NCBI RefSeq assembly: GCF_014648135.1
Contig: NZ_BMQN01000001.1
Location: forward strand, 496,001-560,000
Direction: 5' to 3'
Source of the DNA: Deinococcus sedimenti
GTDB lineage: Bacteria > Deinococcota > Deinococci > Deinococcales > Deinococcaceae
DNA: 64,000 nucleotides
Shown: positions 22,887 to 33,094 of the stretch, piece after piece
Numbering within the stretch: the stretch's first letter is position 1
Layout: every line of letters starts with the position of its first letter
Program-made: the position numbers and the translations under genes
Notes under the pieces: generated by a model
Databases searched by the model: none
What the model saw: only the letters and a program-made list of their open reading frames with translations
What the model was told of the DNA's origin: nothing

Positions 22887-23888
22887 ATGAGCGATCACCC
22901 CACCCCGCCCGACCACGCCGACCCGGACTCCGGCGAGCGCCGCATCCTGACGCCCGGCACCCCCAACCCCCGCCGGGAATTCCTGCGCAGCGCCGCCCTG
23001 TTCACCGCCACCGCGGGCGCGCTGGGCGGCGGCCTGGAACTCCTCACGCGCCGCCCCGGCGGTCCCGGCAGCGCCGAGGCGCAGGTCGCCGCCTTCACCC
23101 GCCCCGCCCGTCCGCTCGGGCCGTACGACACCAGCGAGGCCGTCACGCCCTACGCGCAGGCGACCTCCTACAACAACTTCTACGAGTTCGGGCTGGACAA
23201 GAGCGACCCCGCCCGCATGGCCGCCAGTCTGAAGACCCGCCCCTGGACCGTCCGCATCGACGGCGAGGTCCGCAAGCCCATGACCGTGGACATCGACACG
23301 CTGCAGGGCTGGTTCCCGCTGGAGGACCGCGTGTACCGCATGCGCTGCGTGGAGGGCTGGAGCATGGTCATGCCCTGGCTGGGCTTCCCGCTGGCCGCCC
23401 TGATCCGCCGCATGGAACCCACCAGCAAGGCGAAGTACGTGCAGTTCACGGCCCTGCTGGACCCCAAGCAGTTCCCCGGTCAGCGCCAGCCGGTCCTGAA
23501 ATGGCCGTACGTGGAGGGCCTGCGCCTGGACGAGGCGCTGCACCCCCTGGCGTTCATGGCGGTCGGCCTGGACGGCCGGGTGCTGCCCGGTCAGAACGGC
23601 GCGCCGCTGCGACTGGCCGTCCCGTGGAAGTACGGCTTCAAGAGCATCAAGAGCGTCGTGCGCATCACCCTGACCGAGAAGCAGCCGCAGACCACCTGGG
23701 CGCTGGCGGCCCCGCAGGAGTACGGCTTCTACGCGAACGTGAACCCGGCCGTGCCACACCCCCGCTGGAGTCAGGCGACCGAACGCCGCATCGGTGAACT
23801 GGGCCGCCGCAAGACCCTCCCGTTCAACGGGTACGCCGAGCAGGTCGCGGGGCTGTACAAGGGCATGGACCTGCGGCGGTTCTTCTGA
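22887..23888 (+). CDS. msrP: Protein-methionine-sulfoxide reductase catalytic subunit MsrP
   Basis: 333 residues. The twin-arginine signal is [13 protein letters not shown] (Arg29-Arg30), so the folded molybdoenzyme is exported by Tat. The molybdenum ligand is Cys154 in [11 protein letters not shown]. It reduces methionine sulfoxide in envelope proteins, which is relevant to an oxidation-tolerant organism. AGGAGG with good spacing precedes ATG 22887. The next gene, msrQ, follows directly. Confidence 0.96.
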   Translation: MSDHPTPPDHADPDSGERRILTPGTPNPRREFLRSAALFTATAGALGGGLELLTRRPGGPGSAEAQVAAFTRPARPLGPYDTSEAVTPYAQATSYNNFYEFGLDKSDPARMAASLKTRPWTVRIDGEVRKPMTVDIDTLQGWFPLEDRVYRMRCVEGWSMVMPWLGFPLAALIRRMEPTSKAKYVQFTALLDPKQFPGQRQPVLKWPYVEGLRLDEALHPLAFMAVGLDGRVLPGQNGAPLRLAVPWKYGFKSIKSVVRITLTEKQPQTTWALAAPQEYGFYANVNPAVPHPRWSQATERRIGELGRRKTLPFNGYAEQVAGLYKGMDLRRFF

Positions 23889-23947
23889 CGACCTCAGGGG
23901 CGCCCCGCCGCCGCTCGCCCCTGGGCTGGCTGGTCCCGGCGGTCACG

Positions 23948-24517
23948 GTGGGCGGGCTGCTCCCGGCCGCCGTCCTGATCGCCGACGCCCTGAGCGGGCA
24001 GCTGGGCGCGAACCCCATTCAGCGTGCCACCCTGCAGACCGGACTGCTCACGCTGGCGCTGCTGGTGCTGTCGCTGGCCTGCACGCCGCTGCGCCTGCTG
24101 ACCGGCTGGACGTGGCCCGCCCGCATCCGCAAGGCACTGGGCCTGCTCGCCTTTGCGTACGGCGTGCTGCACTTCCTGATCTACCTGCTGGACCACTCCT
24201 TCGACCTGACCCTGATGACCGAGGACGTCCTGAAACGTCCGTTCATCACCGCCGGATTCACCGCGCTGCTGCTGCTCGTCCCACTGGCGCTGACCAGCAC
24301 GCCCCGCGCCGTGAAACGCCTCGGCTTCCAGCGCTGGACGCGCCTGCACCAGCTGGCGTACGTGGCCGTCAGCCTGGGCGCCCTGCACTACTACTGGGGC
24401 GTGAAGAAGGACCACACCCAGCCGCTGATCTACGCCGCCGTGATCGCCGCGCTGTTCGCCGTGCGCCTGCTCCGCCGGTCCCCCGCCCGGCGGGCCGCGT
24501 CCGCGCGGACGCGCTGA
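23948..24517 (+). CDS. msrQ: Heme-binding membrane subunit MsrQ
   Basis: A ferric-reductase-like membrane protein that feeds electrons to MsrP. Hydrophobic segments with histidines (YGVLHFLIYLLDHSF, TRLHQLAYVAVSLGALHY) match the heme ligands of the family. The listed start is GTG 23948, the first conventional start codon, and gives 189 residues. However, the same frame reads cleanly upstream (RRRSPLGWLVPAVTVGGLL) and completes the first membrane helix, with a CTG at 23885 overlapping the msrP stop; the true start may be that non-standard codon. Confidence 0.85.
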   Translation: MGGLLPAAVLIADALSGQLGANPIQRATLQTGLLTLALLVLSLACTPLRLLTGWTWPARIRKALGLLAFAYGVLHFLIYLLDHSFDLTLMTEDVLKRPFITAGFTALLLLVPLALTSTPRAVKRLGFQRWTRLHQLAYVAVSLGALHYYWGVKKDHTQPLIYAAVIAALFAVRLLRRSPARRAASARTR

Positions 24518-24674
24518 CAGCGTTCTTCAGTTTCGTTGAAGGGCCAAGGACACGCCCTTCAACTCCACTTCCAACCGCTGTTGTTTGCGGCTTCTCGCTC
24601 TGCTCCGCAGCTCTGAGAGTCCGCTCGTTTCAGGTGTGCTCAGGGAACCCCTCAGTTCACCTGAAAACCGCTGT
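24517..24674. repeat. Structured dispersed element, copy 1 (about 158 bp)
   Basis: Outer imperfect inverted repeat 24517-24530 / 24661-24674; inside it a 10-bp hairpin (24535-24544 / 24554-24563), a linker containing CCACTTCCAACCGCTG, CTCGCTCTGC and GAGTCCGCTCGTT, and a 9-bp hairpin (24628-24636 / 24658-24666). Copies at 29158 and 53395 share the linker but not the stem sequences. Confidence 0.7.
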
Positions 24675-24728
24675 GAGGGCGGCACAACCAGAGAATGCGG
24701 CGCTTCAGGGCCACACCTCGTCCTGCAT

Positions 24729-25373
24729 TCAGAGGTCCAGCAGGTCCGGGCGGCTCAGGTCCAGGGTCATCACGACCTGCGTGGCGGCCCGCCCCAGCCA
24801 CGGGGTCCACAGGGGCGTGGCACGCCTGTGGGCCACCTGAAACCCCACCTTGCGGTACAGGCCCAGCGCCGCCGCGTTCTCGGTGGTGGTGGACAGCTGC
24901 ACGCCGGGAACCCCCGCGCCCGCCAGGGTCCGCAGGTGCGCCCGCAGAAGGCGCTCGCCCAGCCGGTGGCCCCGCGCGTCCGGCAGGAGGTTCAGGTGCA
25001 GGTGCGCCGGGAACCGGACCGGGTCTGCCTGCGGCGCGTGCCACAGCGCCGCGCGGCCCAGGTACGGCAGGCAGCCCAGCAGGCCCCACGTGGGCAGGGC
25101 CGCCAAGATCTCCGGCGCGGCCCGGCGTAGCCCCTGCTGATACAGGTTCCCGTCCGGGGCGCCCAGGACATACCCGACGATCTGCCCGTCCACCTCGGCG
25201 ACGAATCCCGCGAACCCCGCCCCACGGAAGTACGCGGCCACCCACAGCGCCCGGAACAGCCCCGGAGCGGGAAAGTACACCCGGGCACTCTGCCCGAAGA
25301 AACCCGTCCCGAACGCGATGTCGCCCACGGCCCGCTGATCGGACGGCTGCACGGGACGCACGATTGCGGTCAT
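24729..25373 (-). CDS. GNAT-family N-acetyltransferase
   Basis: 214 residues. The acetyl-CoA-binding motif is LLPDARGHRLGERLLRAHLR (Q/RxxGxG/A-like), followed by GVQLSTTTENAAALGLYRKVGFQVAHR, the closing GNAT pattern. The acceptor is unknown. Start ATG 25373 has TACAGT (25381-25386) 7 bases upstream; the long open frame around it is a shadow of the permease gene. Confidence 0.85.
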   Translation of the reverse strand: MTAIVRPVQPSDQRAVGDIAFGTGFFGQSARVYFPAPGLFRALWVAAYFRGAGFAGFVAEVDGQIVGYVLGAPDGNLYQQGLRRAAPEILAALPTWGLLGCLPYLGRAALWHAPQADPVRFPAHLHLNLLPDARGHRLGERLLRAHLRTLAGAGVPGVQLSTTTENAAALGLYRKVGFQVAHRRATPLWTPWLGRAATQVVMTLDLSRPDLLDL

Positions 25374-25380
25374 GACCCCA

Positions 25381-25386
25381 ACTGTA
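25381..25386 (-). promoter_or_regulatory. -10 element (TACAGT) of the GNAT gene
   Basis: TACAGT on the minus strand, 7 bases before ATG 25373. Confidence 0.5.
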
Positions 25387-25444
25387 CGCGGCAGAGACGC
25401 AGGCCCGGTCGAGGAGTGACCGGGCCTCCACGCTGAAGCTGGGG

Positions 25445-26338
25445 TCAGCGTTCGCCGCGCACGTACGCGCGGCCCAGCGCGGCGGGGGCGTCCCCGGCCT
25501 GCCCACGCACGCCCGCCAGGGCCAGCACGACGAGCACGAGGATGAACGGCATGGCGCTGAACACCTCGGTGGGGACGTTGCTGTTCCCCTGCAGGCGGAA
25601 CTGCAGGTAGTACAGGAACCCGAAGAACAGCGCCCCGGCGATGGCACGCAGGGGCCGCCAGCCGACGAAGATCACGAGTGCCACGGCGATCCAGCCCAGG
25701 CCGTTCGTCATGTTGTCCGCCCACGAGGACCGGTACGACAGGGCCAGGAACGCGCCCGCCAGTCCGGCCAGCGCGCCGCCGCCCAGCACGGCCAGCACGC
25801 GCGTCAGGCCGACATTCACGCCCAGCACGTCCGCTGCCGCCGGGTTCTCCCCGACCGAGCGCAGGGTCAGGCCGCTCCGCGTGGCGTTCAGCCAGAAGGC
25901 CAGCAGGCCCGCGAGGATCAGCGCGGCGACCGTGAACGGACTGATCGTGAAGCTGCCCAGCGTCCAGTCGGGCACCTTGTTGAAGAGTGGCAGCCCCTCG
26001 AACTTCTTGCCGAGTAGGCCCGCCGCGCCCGTCCCGATCAGGGCCAGAGCGAGGCCGCTGACGAACTGGTTGGCGCGCAGCGTAACAGTAGCGAACGCGT
26101 GCAGCAGCGACAGGGCCGCGCCCGCCAGCATGGCCGCCCCGACCGCCACCCACAGGTTCGCGTCCGGGCTTTTCGAGGCCACGGCGAACGCGGCGAGCGC
26201 GCCGACGGCCATCAGGCCCTCCACGCCCAGGTTCACGACCCCGGCGCGTTCGTTCAGGATCGCGCCCAGGCACGCGAGCAGCAGCGGCGTTCCGACCGCC
26301 AGGGCGCGCACCAGCGCCTCGATGACAATGCTATCCAT
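25445..26338 (-). CDS. Nucleoside ABC transporter permease (second)
   Basis: 297 residues with about eight to nine membrane segments. LNERAGVVNLGVEGLMAVGALAAF near the N-terminus and SVGENPAAADVLGVNV in the middle are hallmarks of BMP-type (BPL2) permeases. It pairs with the upstream permease to form the channel. It ends the minus-strand operon ATPase-permease-permease and lies 30 bases after the first permease. Confidence 0.93.
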   Translation of the reverse strand: MDSIVIEALVRALAVGTPLLLACLGAILNERAGVVNLGVEGLMAVGALAAFAVASKSPDANLWVAVGAAMLAGAALSLLHAFATVTLRANQFVSGLALALIGTGAAGLLGKKFEGLPLFNKVPDWTLGSFTISPFTVAALILAGLLAFWLNATRSGLTLRSVGENPAAADVLGVNVGLTRVLAVLGGGALAGLAGAFLALSYRSSWADNMTNGLGWIAVALVIFVGWRPLRAIAGALFFGFLYYLQFRLQGNSNVPTEVFSAMPFILVLVVLALAGVRGQAGDAPAALGRAYVRGER

Positions 26339-26368
26339 GCAGGACCTCGGTGGGGGAGAGAGGGCGGC

Positions 26369-27424
26369 TCACGCGCGGCCCCACTGGACGCGGTGGCGGA
26401 CGAACACCTCGGAGGCAATCAGGCACAGCAGGATCACGCCGCTGAAGATGTCCACCACGCGGAACGGGAGGTTCAGGTCGATCTTCAGCAGGTCCCCGCC
26501 CGCCAGGATCACGCCCATCAGCGGCGCGGTGATCAGGCACAGCGCCGGGTTCCCGCGCGCCAGCCACGCGACGATCACGGCCGTGAAGCCGTACCCGAGG
26601 CTGATCTGACTGGCTTCCAGGAGGCGGTGGTGGATGCCCGCCACCTCGCCCGCGCCCGCCAGTCCGGCCAGCCCCCCGGTGAGCAGGGCGACCAGCGTGG
26701 CGACCCGCGTGCTGCTCAGGCCCGCGTAGTGCGCCGCGCCGGGGTTCTCGCCCACGACGCGCAGCGCGTACCCGAACGTCGAGCGGGTCAGGAGCCACTG
26801 CAGGCCCAGCGCCAGCGCGACGCCCAGCAGCAGCGTCGGCCAGTGCACCTGCGTGCCGCTGAACGTGGGCAGCCACGCGCCCTGCGGGAAGTTGTCGGTG
26901 TAGATGTACCCGCGCACGTCCTTGCCCTTCCACGGCCCGGTGATCAGGTACGTGACCAGCGCCACCGCGATGTAATTCAGCATCAGGGTAGAGAGGATCT
27001 CGTTCACGTTCACGCGCCGCAGCGCCGCCGCCACGAGCGCCCACAGGCCCCCGCCGACGAAGCCCGCCACGAACACCGCCGGGATCAGCAGCGCGCCCGG
27101 AACGGGCAGGAACAGCGCCGTGCCCGCCGCGAACACCGCGCCCAGCAGCAATTGCCCCTCCGCGCCGATGTTGAAGAACTGCGCGCGGAACGCCAGCGCC
27201 AGCCCCGCCCCGATCAGGAGCAGCGGAATGGTGCGCCGCCCCACCTCGGCCAGACCGGTCGGGTCGCCCAGCGTGCCGCGCAGCATCGTGCCGTACACCG
27301 CCGCCGGGGACTGCCCGGCGAACACGAAGATCAGCGCGCAGATCAGCAGCGCCACCACCACCGACGCCACCGTGACGAGCGCCGTGCGCGCCGCCGATGG
27401 GGCCGTCATCGCCATGAACCTCAC
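26369..27424 (-). CDS. Nucleoside ABC transporter permease (first)
   Basis: 351 residues, polytopic. FRAQFFNIGAEGQLLLGAV and LRVVGENPGAAHYAGL are the family signatures. The start is GTG 27424, whose GTG overlaps the ATPase stop (GTGA), so translation is coupled; ATG 27415 is an alternative three codons in. Confidence 0.93.
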   Translation of the reverse strand: MRFMAMTAPSAARTALVTVASVVVALLICALIFVFAGQSPAAVYGTMLRGTLGDPTGLAEVGRRTIPLLLIGAGLALAFRAQFFNIGAEGQLLLGAVFAAGTALFLPVPGALLIPAVFVAGFVGGGLWALVAAALRRVNVNEILSTLMLNYIAVALVTYLITGPWKGKDVRGYIYTDNFPQGAWLPTFSGTQVHWPTLLLGVALALGLQWLLTRSTFGYALRVVGENPGAAHYAGLSSTRVATLVALLTGGLAGLAGAGEVAGIHHRLLEASQISLGYGFTAVIVAWLARGNPALCLITAPLMGVILAGGDLLKIDLNLPFRVVDIFSGVILLCLIASEVFVRHRVQWGRA

Positions 27425-28995
27425 GCGACCACCCCATTCTGAGTCGGTCCCTGATCTGCGCCCGGAATGCTGTGCGGGTGCGCGCCGCCCATCAGCAGGC
27501 CCAGGGACTCGCGCGTCACCTCGGCCACCGGCAACGGCCCCAGCAGCGAGCCGCCCACCATGACCGCCACGCGGTCCGACAGGCTCAGCAGCTCGTCCAG
27601 ATCCTCACTGACCAGCAGCACGCCCGCGCCGTCGCCCGTGCGGTCCAGCAGCACGCGGTGCACCTGATCGGTCGCGCCGATATCCAGCCCGTACGTGGGA
27701 TGCACCGCCAGGATCAGCTTCGGCTGCCCGGCCAGTTCCCGCGCCAGGATCAGCTTCTGGATGTTCCCGCCCGACAGCAGCCGCGTGGGCGTGTGAATGC
27801 CCGGCGTCGCCACCGCGTACGCCTCGACCTCGCGCCGCGCCCGCTCGTCCGTCGCCGCAAGGTCGCGCGCCAGTCCCCGCGCCAGCGGGGGCCGCTCGAA
27901 GTCCCGCAGCGCAAGGTTCTCCGCGACCGTCATGCTCGGCACCGTGCCGCTGTGAATGCGGTCCTCGGGAATGTGCGCCACGCCCGACCGGAAGCGCGCC
28001 GCCGCGTCCCCCGTCAGCGCCTGACCGTCCAGCGTGACCGACCCGGTCGCCGCGTGCAGCCCGGCCAGGACCTCCACCAGTTCACTCTGCCCGTTCCCGG
28101 CGATCCCGGCCACGCCGAGTACCTCGCCCCGGCGCAGCTCGAAGCTCACGCCGCGCAGCGCGGGCAGGCCACGCGCACCCTGCGCACTCAGGTCCCGCAC
28201 GCTCAGCAGCGCGCCGGCGTCCGGACCGGGACCGCCCGCGCGCTTGCGGGTGAAGTCCACGCTGCGGCCCACCATCAGCTCCGCGAGGCTCTCACGGGTC
28301 GCGCCCTGCGTCGGCACGCCCCCGACGACCTTGCCGCGGCGCAGGACCGTCACGCGGTCCGCGACGGCCAGCACCTCGTCCAGCTTGTGCGAGATGAAGA
28401 TCAGGCTGCGCCCGTCCGCCTTCAGTTCGCGCATCACACGGAACAGGCCCTCGGCCTCCTGCGGTGTCAGCACGCTGGTTGGCTCGTCGAGGATCAGCAC
28501 CCGCGCGCCGCCCAGCAGCGCCCGCACGATCTCCACGCGCTGCTTCTCGCCCGGCGACAGGTCCGACACGCGTGCGTCCGGGTTCACCTCCAGCCCGTAC
28601 CGCGCGGACAGCTCACGCACCTGCCCCGCCACGCGCCGCGCCGGGAACAGCCCGCCCACGCGGCCCAGCGCCAGATTCTCCGCGACCGAGTGCCGCGAGA
28701 CCAGCAGCGGATGCTGCGGCACCAGCCCGATCCCGAGCCGCCGCGCCTGCGCCGGACTGCCGATCCGCACCGGCTGCCCCGCCAGTTCCACCGCGCCCTC
28801 GTCCGGCTGGTACAGGCCGTACAGGATCGAGATCAGGGTGCTCTTGCCCGCGCCGTTCTCGCCCAGCAGGGCCAGCACTTCACCCGCGTGAACAGTCAGG
28901 TCCACCGCGTCGTTCGCGACCACACCGGGAAAACGTTTCGTGATGCCGCTCAGCCGCAACGCGGGCGGCCCGGCAGATTCATGGGTTCGGTCCAC
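27421..28995 (-). CDS. Nucleoside ABC transporter ATP-binding protein (two ATPase domains)
   Basis: 524 residues with two ABC cassettes in one chain, as in sugar and nucleoside importers. First: Walker A GENGAGKST, signature LSPGEKQRVEIVRALL, Walker B LILDEPTSVL. Second: a degenerate Walker A region GIAGNGQSELVE, LSGGNIQKLILAREL, and LILAVHPTYGLD. The second site has the usual altered residues. GTG 28995 is chosen because AAAGGA sits just upstream; starts at 29043/29040 would add 15-16 residues without a ribosome site. Confidence 0.93.
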   Translation of the reverse strand: MDRTHESAGPPALRLSGITKRFPGVVANDAVDLTVHAGEVLALLGENGAGKSTLISILYGLYQPDEGAVELAGQPVRIGSPAQARRLGIGLVPQHPLLVSRHSVAENLALGRVGGLFPARRVAGQVRELSARYGLEVNPDARVSDLSPGEKQRVEIVRALLGGARVLILDEPTSVLTPQEAEGLFRVMRELKADGRSLIFISHKLDEVLAVADRVTVLRRGKVVGGVPTQGATRESLAELMVGRSVDFTRKRAGGPGPDAGALLSVRDLSAQGARGLPALRGVSFELRRGEVLGVAGIAGNGQSELVEVLAGLHAATGSVTLDGQALTGDAAARFRSGVAHIPEDRIHSGTVPSMTVAENLALRDFERPPLARGLARDLAATDERARREVEAYAVATPGIHTPTRLLSGGNIQKLILARELAGQPKLILAVHPTYGLDIGATDQVHRVLLDRTGDGAGVLLVSEDLDELLSLSDRVAVMVGGSLLGPLPVAEVTRESLGLLMGGAHPHSIPGADQGPTQNGVVA

Positions 28996-29157
28996 AGTCC
29001 ATCCTTTCACCGGGGCGGGCACCTGCCCAGCCGGTCCCATCACGGGACCTTCAACCGGCGTGCCGCCAGCCTACCGGACCCCGACCGCCCGGCCCCCCAG
29101 ACCCCCACACAGGACCGCCCGACACGGCGGCCGGGCGGAGACGAAAACTCAGCGCTC

Positions 29158-29314
29158 ACCGCGGCTTCCAGTTCCACCCCAGGGCCAACACCACGGCCCT
29201 GGGTGCCACTTCCAACCGCTGGTGTTGTCAGGTGCTCGCTCTGCGGCGCTGCTCTTCGAGTCCGCTCGTTCAGGAGTATCGAAGGGCACCTTCAATACTC
29301 CCGAATTCTGCGGT
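29158..29314. repeat. Structured dispersed element, copy 2 (about 157 bp)
   Basis: Hairpin 1 is 29175-29186 / 29195-29205 (one bulge), then the linker CCACTTCCAACCGCTG..GAGTCCGCTCGTT shared with copy 1, then hairpin 2, a 13-bp stem (29273-29285 / 29289-29301) with one wobble. The outer repeat is weak (about 29158-29168 with 29303-29314). It abuts the phosphoesterase stop codon. The rest of the gap from 28996 shows no gene. Confidence 0.65.
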
Positions 29315-30153
29315 CAGTACACCGGGCCGCCGTTCGGGAACGACACGACCTCCGCGATGCCCTGCGGATTCAGCCGCGCGATGAACCCGGCGTCCTCGCG
29401 GTACGCCATGCCGCTGTCCATCGCCACGCACAGGCGGTTCGCGTACGGAATCGGCGCGCCGGCCCCCAGCGTCGGGCCGTGCAGCGCCTCGTCCAGCAGC
29501 ACGTACACCGGCGTGTGCCCATGCACGATCCGCTCCCCGCCGAACATCGACAGGGTCCGCCGGGCCTTCACCTCACCCTCGCCCAGCGAGAACGCCATGC
29601 GCTCCGTGAACCAGTTCAGGAACAGCCCCCACTCGTCCGCGTCCGGATTCGCCAGGATGCGCGACACCTCCGAGTTCACCTCGTCCAGCGTGGTGCCCAT
29701 CCGCAGGTACATCAGACTGTCCGCGTGCACCATCAACCACCCGTGCGACGCCGCCATCGCCGGACGTGACGACAGCCAGCCCAGGTCGCTGGGTTCCAGC
29801 AGGTCCGCGTCCCGCGTCTGCCCGCCGTTGTCCAGCCAGTACTCCCGGAAGCCCATGCGGTCATGCGGGTCCTGATTCCGGAACACCAGCGCCGCCAGGA
29901 ACATCACCTCGTGATTGCCGAGCAGGGCCGTGACCTGCCCGCCGACCTCCTGCGCCTGCACCTCCAGGCTGCGGATCAATCGGATGACTTCCAGCCCGTT
30001 CGGCCCGCGGTCCAGGTAATCCCCCAGGAACACCAAGTGCGTGTCCCCGGCCGTCCAGGCGCCGTCGAAGTCGATCAGGCCCGCGCGCAGCAGCAGGGCG
30101 CGCAGCTTGTCATACGCACCGTGAATGTCCCCCACCACCCACAGGGGCCTCAT
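29314..30153 (-). CDS. PPP-type metallophosphoesterase
   Basis: 279 residues. The metal motifs run in order: GDIHG, GDYLDRG, GNHE, and HGHTP, giving the full two-metal active site of serine/threonine phosphatase-like and Ap4A-hydrolase-like enzymes. The target could be phosphoproteins or dinucleoside polyphosphates. ATG 30153 has no clear ribosome site or -10, so the start is less sure than the identity. Confidence 0.88.
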   Translation of the reverse strand: MRPLWVVGDIHGAYDKLRALLLRAGLIDFDGAWTAGDTHLVFLGDYLDRGPNGLEVIRLIRSLEVQAQEVGGQVTALLGNHEVMFLAALVFRNQDPHDRMGFREYWLDNGGQTRDADLLEPSDLGWLSSRPAMAASHGWLMVHADSLMYLRMGTTLDEVNSEVSRILANPDADEWGLFLNWFTERMAFSLGEGEVKARRTLSMFGGERIVHGHTPVYVLLDEALHGPTLGAGAPIPYANRLCVAMDSGMAYREDAGFIARLNPQGIAEVVSFPNGGPVY

Positions 30154-30246
30154 GGGAACACCAGATCAGAACCGGAACCGACGCGCACGCCCAGCAGAAT
30201 ACGGCGCCGGGCGCGGGCGTGCATGGGAGGATGCCGGAATCGCCGG

Positions 30247-30981
30247 TCAGTCCTGATCCGAATCCTCCCCGTCCCCGTGCAGTCCGTCCACGTCGCCCTG
30301 CGGGAGGGTGCGCCACTTCGTCATGCGCTCCGTGATGTCCTCCTGGATGCGCCGCACGTTGCTTTCCAGCCCGGCGCGCGTGGAATCCAGTTGGTGGCGC
30401 AGGCGCATGATCTCCTCGACCCCGGCGAGGTTCACGCCGAGTTCCTGCGTCAGGCGGCGGATCTCGCGCAGGTGCTCGATGTCGCGTTCGCTGTACAGGC
30501 GGGTCTTGCCGCTGCTGCGCCCCGGGCGGATCAGCTGCTTGCGTTCGTACAGGCGCAGCGTCTGCGGGTGCATGTCCACCAGTTCCGCCGCGATGCTGAT
30601 CACGTACACCGGCCGGTCACGCGGATCGATGCGGCCGTCCACGCCCGGCAGCGCGTCCGGCCGCTGTGCCTGCTCCCGCAACTCGGACTCGATGCGTTCG
30701 ATCTCCGCCTCGAACTCGCCCTGCATGTCGTCCAGCTCGTGCTGCAGGCGCATGACCTCCTCGACGCCCGCGAGGTTCACGCCCAGTTCCTGCGTCAGGC
30801 GGCGGATCTCCCGCAGGTGCTCGATGTCACGTTCGCTGTACAGGCGGGTCTTGCCGCTGCTGCGCCCCGGACGGATCAGGCCCTTGCGTTCATACAGGCG
30901 CAGCGTCTGGGGATGCATGTCCACCAGTTCCGCCGCCACGGAGATCACGTACACGGGCCGGTTTTTCGCGTCGCTGGGCAT
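30247..30981 (-). CDS. hspR: Tandem-duplicated HspR/MerR-family heat-shock regulator
   Basis: 244 residues made of two almost identical HspR units, residues 8-80 and 123-195. Each reads [43 protein letters not shown], the HspR version of the MerR winged helix-turn-helix, followed by a short coiled coil. Ordinary HspR is one such unit and binds the HAIR operator as a dimer; here one chain carries both. The DNA copies (30401-30617 and 30746-30962) differ at few positions. The C-terminal tail is acidic (GDGEDSDQD). ATG 30981 follows AAGGGAAGG. It should repress chaperone genes elsewhere. Confidence 0.92.
   Translation of the reverse strand: MPSDAKNRPVYVISVAAELVDMHPQTLRLYERKGLIRPGRSSGKTRLYSERDIEHLREIRRLTQELGVNLAGVEEVMRLQHELDDMQGEFEAEIERIESELREQAQRPDALPGVDGRIDPRDRPVYVISIAAELVDMHPQTLRLYERKQLIRPGRSSGKTRLYSERDIEHLREIRRLTQELGVNLAGVEEIMRLRHQLDSTRAGLESNVRRIQEDITERMTKWRTLPQGDVDGLHGDGEDSDQD
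30401..30617 (+). repeat. Intragenic direct repeat, copy 1 (HspR second unit)
   Basis: 217 bases, roughly 90% or more identical to 30746-30962, at a spacing of 345 bases (115 codons). Confidence 0.9.
30746..30962 (+). repeat. Intragenic direct repeat, copy 2 (HspR first unit)
   Basis: Partner of 30401-30617; it encodes the N-terminal HspR unit. Confidence 0.9.
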
Positions 30982-30988
30982 ACCTTCC

Positions 30989-30998
30989 CTTGAGTATA
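30989..30998 (-). promoter_or_regulatory. hspR promoter with half HAIR site
   Basis: TATACT (30993-30998, minus strand) is a -10 element 11 bases before ATG 30981, and ACTCAAG (30989-30995) is one arm of the HspR operator CTTGAGT-N7-ACTCAAG. The matching second arm is absent, so weak autoregulation is possible. Confidence 0.45.
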
Positions 30999-31128
30999 CG
31001 GGAAGCAGTGTTTCTGAGACCGTGCCGCGAAGAGGTTCTGGGCCGCGCGAGGCAGAAGGCGTGAGAACCCAGTGCGCCGCACCCGACCCGCAGCCGTCCA
31101 TCCCGGACGCCCCCAGCCCGGCAGCCCG

Positions 31129-31134
31129 TATCAT
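31129..31134 (+). promoter_or_regulatory. -10 element (TATCAT) of the dipeptidase gene
   Basis: TATCAT, 6 bases before ATG 31141. Confidence 0.55.
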
Positions 31135-31140
31135 CCCCCC

Positions 31141-32507
<1,367 letters not shown>

Positions 32508-32511
<4 letters not shown>

Positions 32512-33080
32512 AGCTCGGCTTCCTCGCCTCGCACGGCGGCAGCGCCGCGCGGCACCTCGTCGAGGCGTGCCGCGCAGGCCACCTGAACGCCACGCCCGTC
32601 GCGCTGGTCAGCAACAACAGCCGCTCCCCGGCCCTCGCCTGGGCACGCGACGCAGGCCTCACGACCGCGCACCTCAGCAGCGCCAAGTACCCCGACCCGG
32701 ACGCCCTGGACGCCGCCATCCTCGACGTCTTCGTCAGCGCGGGCGCGGACACACTCGTCCTCAGCGGCTACATGCGTGAGATCGGCCCGCGCGTCCTGAA
32801 CCACTTCGCGGGCCGCCTCGTGAACATCCACCCCAGCCTCCTGCCCCGCCACGGCGGACGCGGCATGTACGGCGACCGCGTCCACGAGAGCGTCCTCGCC
32901 AGCGGCGACACCGAGAGCGGAGCCACCGTTCACCTCGTCACTGCCGGCATCGACGAAGGCCCCATCCTCGCGCAGGCCCGCGTGCCCGTCCTGCCCGGCG
33001 ACGACCTCGCCAGCCTCAAGGCCCGCGTGCAGGCCACCGAAGGCGACCTCATGCTGCGCGCCGTCCGGAGCCTCGGGTAG
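32508..33080 (+). CDS. purN: Phosphoribosylglycinamide formyltransferase
   Basis: 190 residues. It transfers formyl from 10-formyl-THF to GAR in purine synthesis. Seen: the N-terminal phosphate loop [16 protein letters not shown], then [13 protein letters not shown], the catalytic [12 protein letters not shown] (Asn-His pair), and [19 protein letters not shown] with the catalytic Asp. The order and length match PurN. It is translationally coupled to the dipeptidase gene. Confidence 0.94.
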
Positions 33081-33094
33081 GACGGGGGAGGGGC

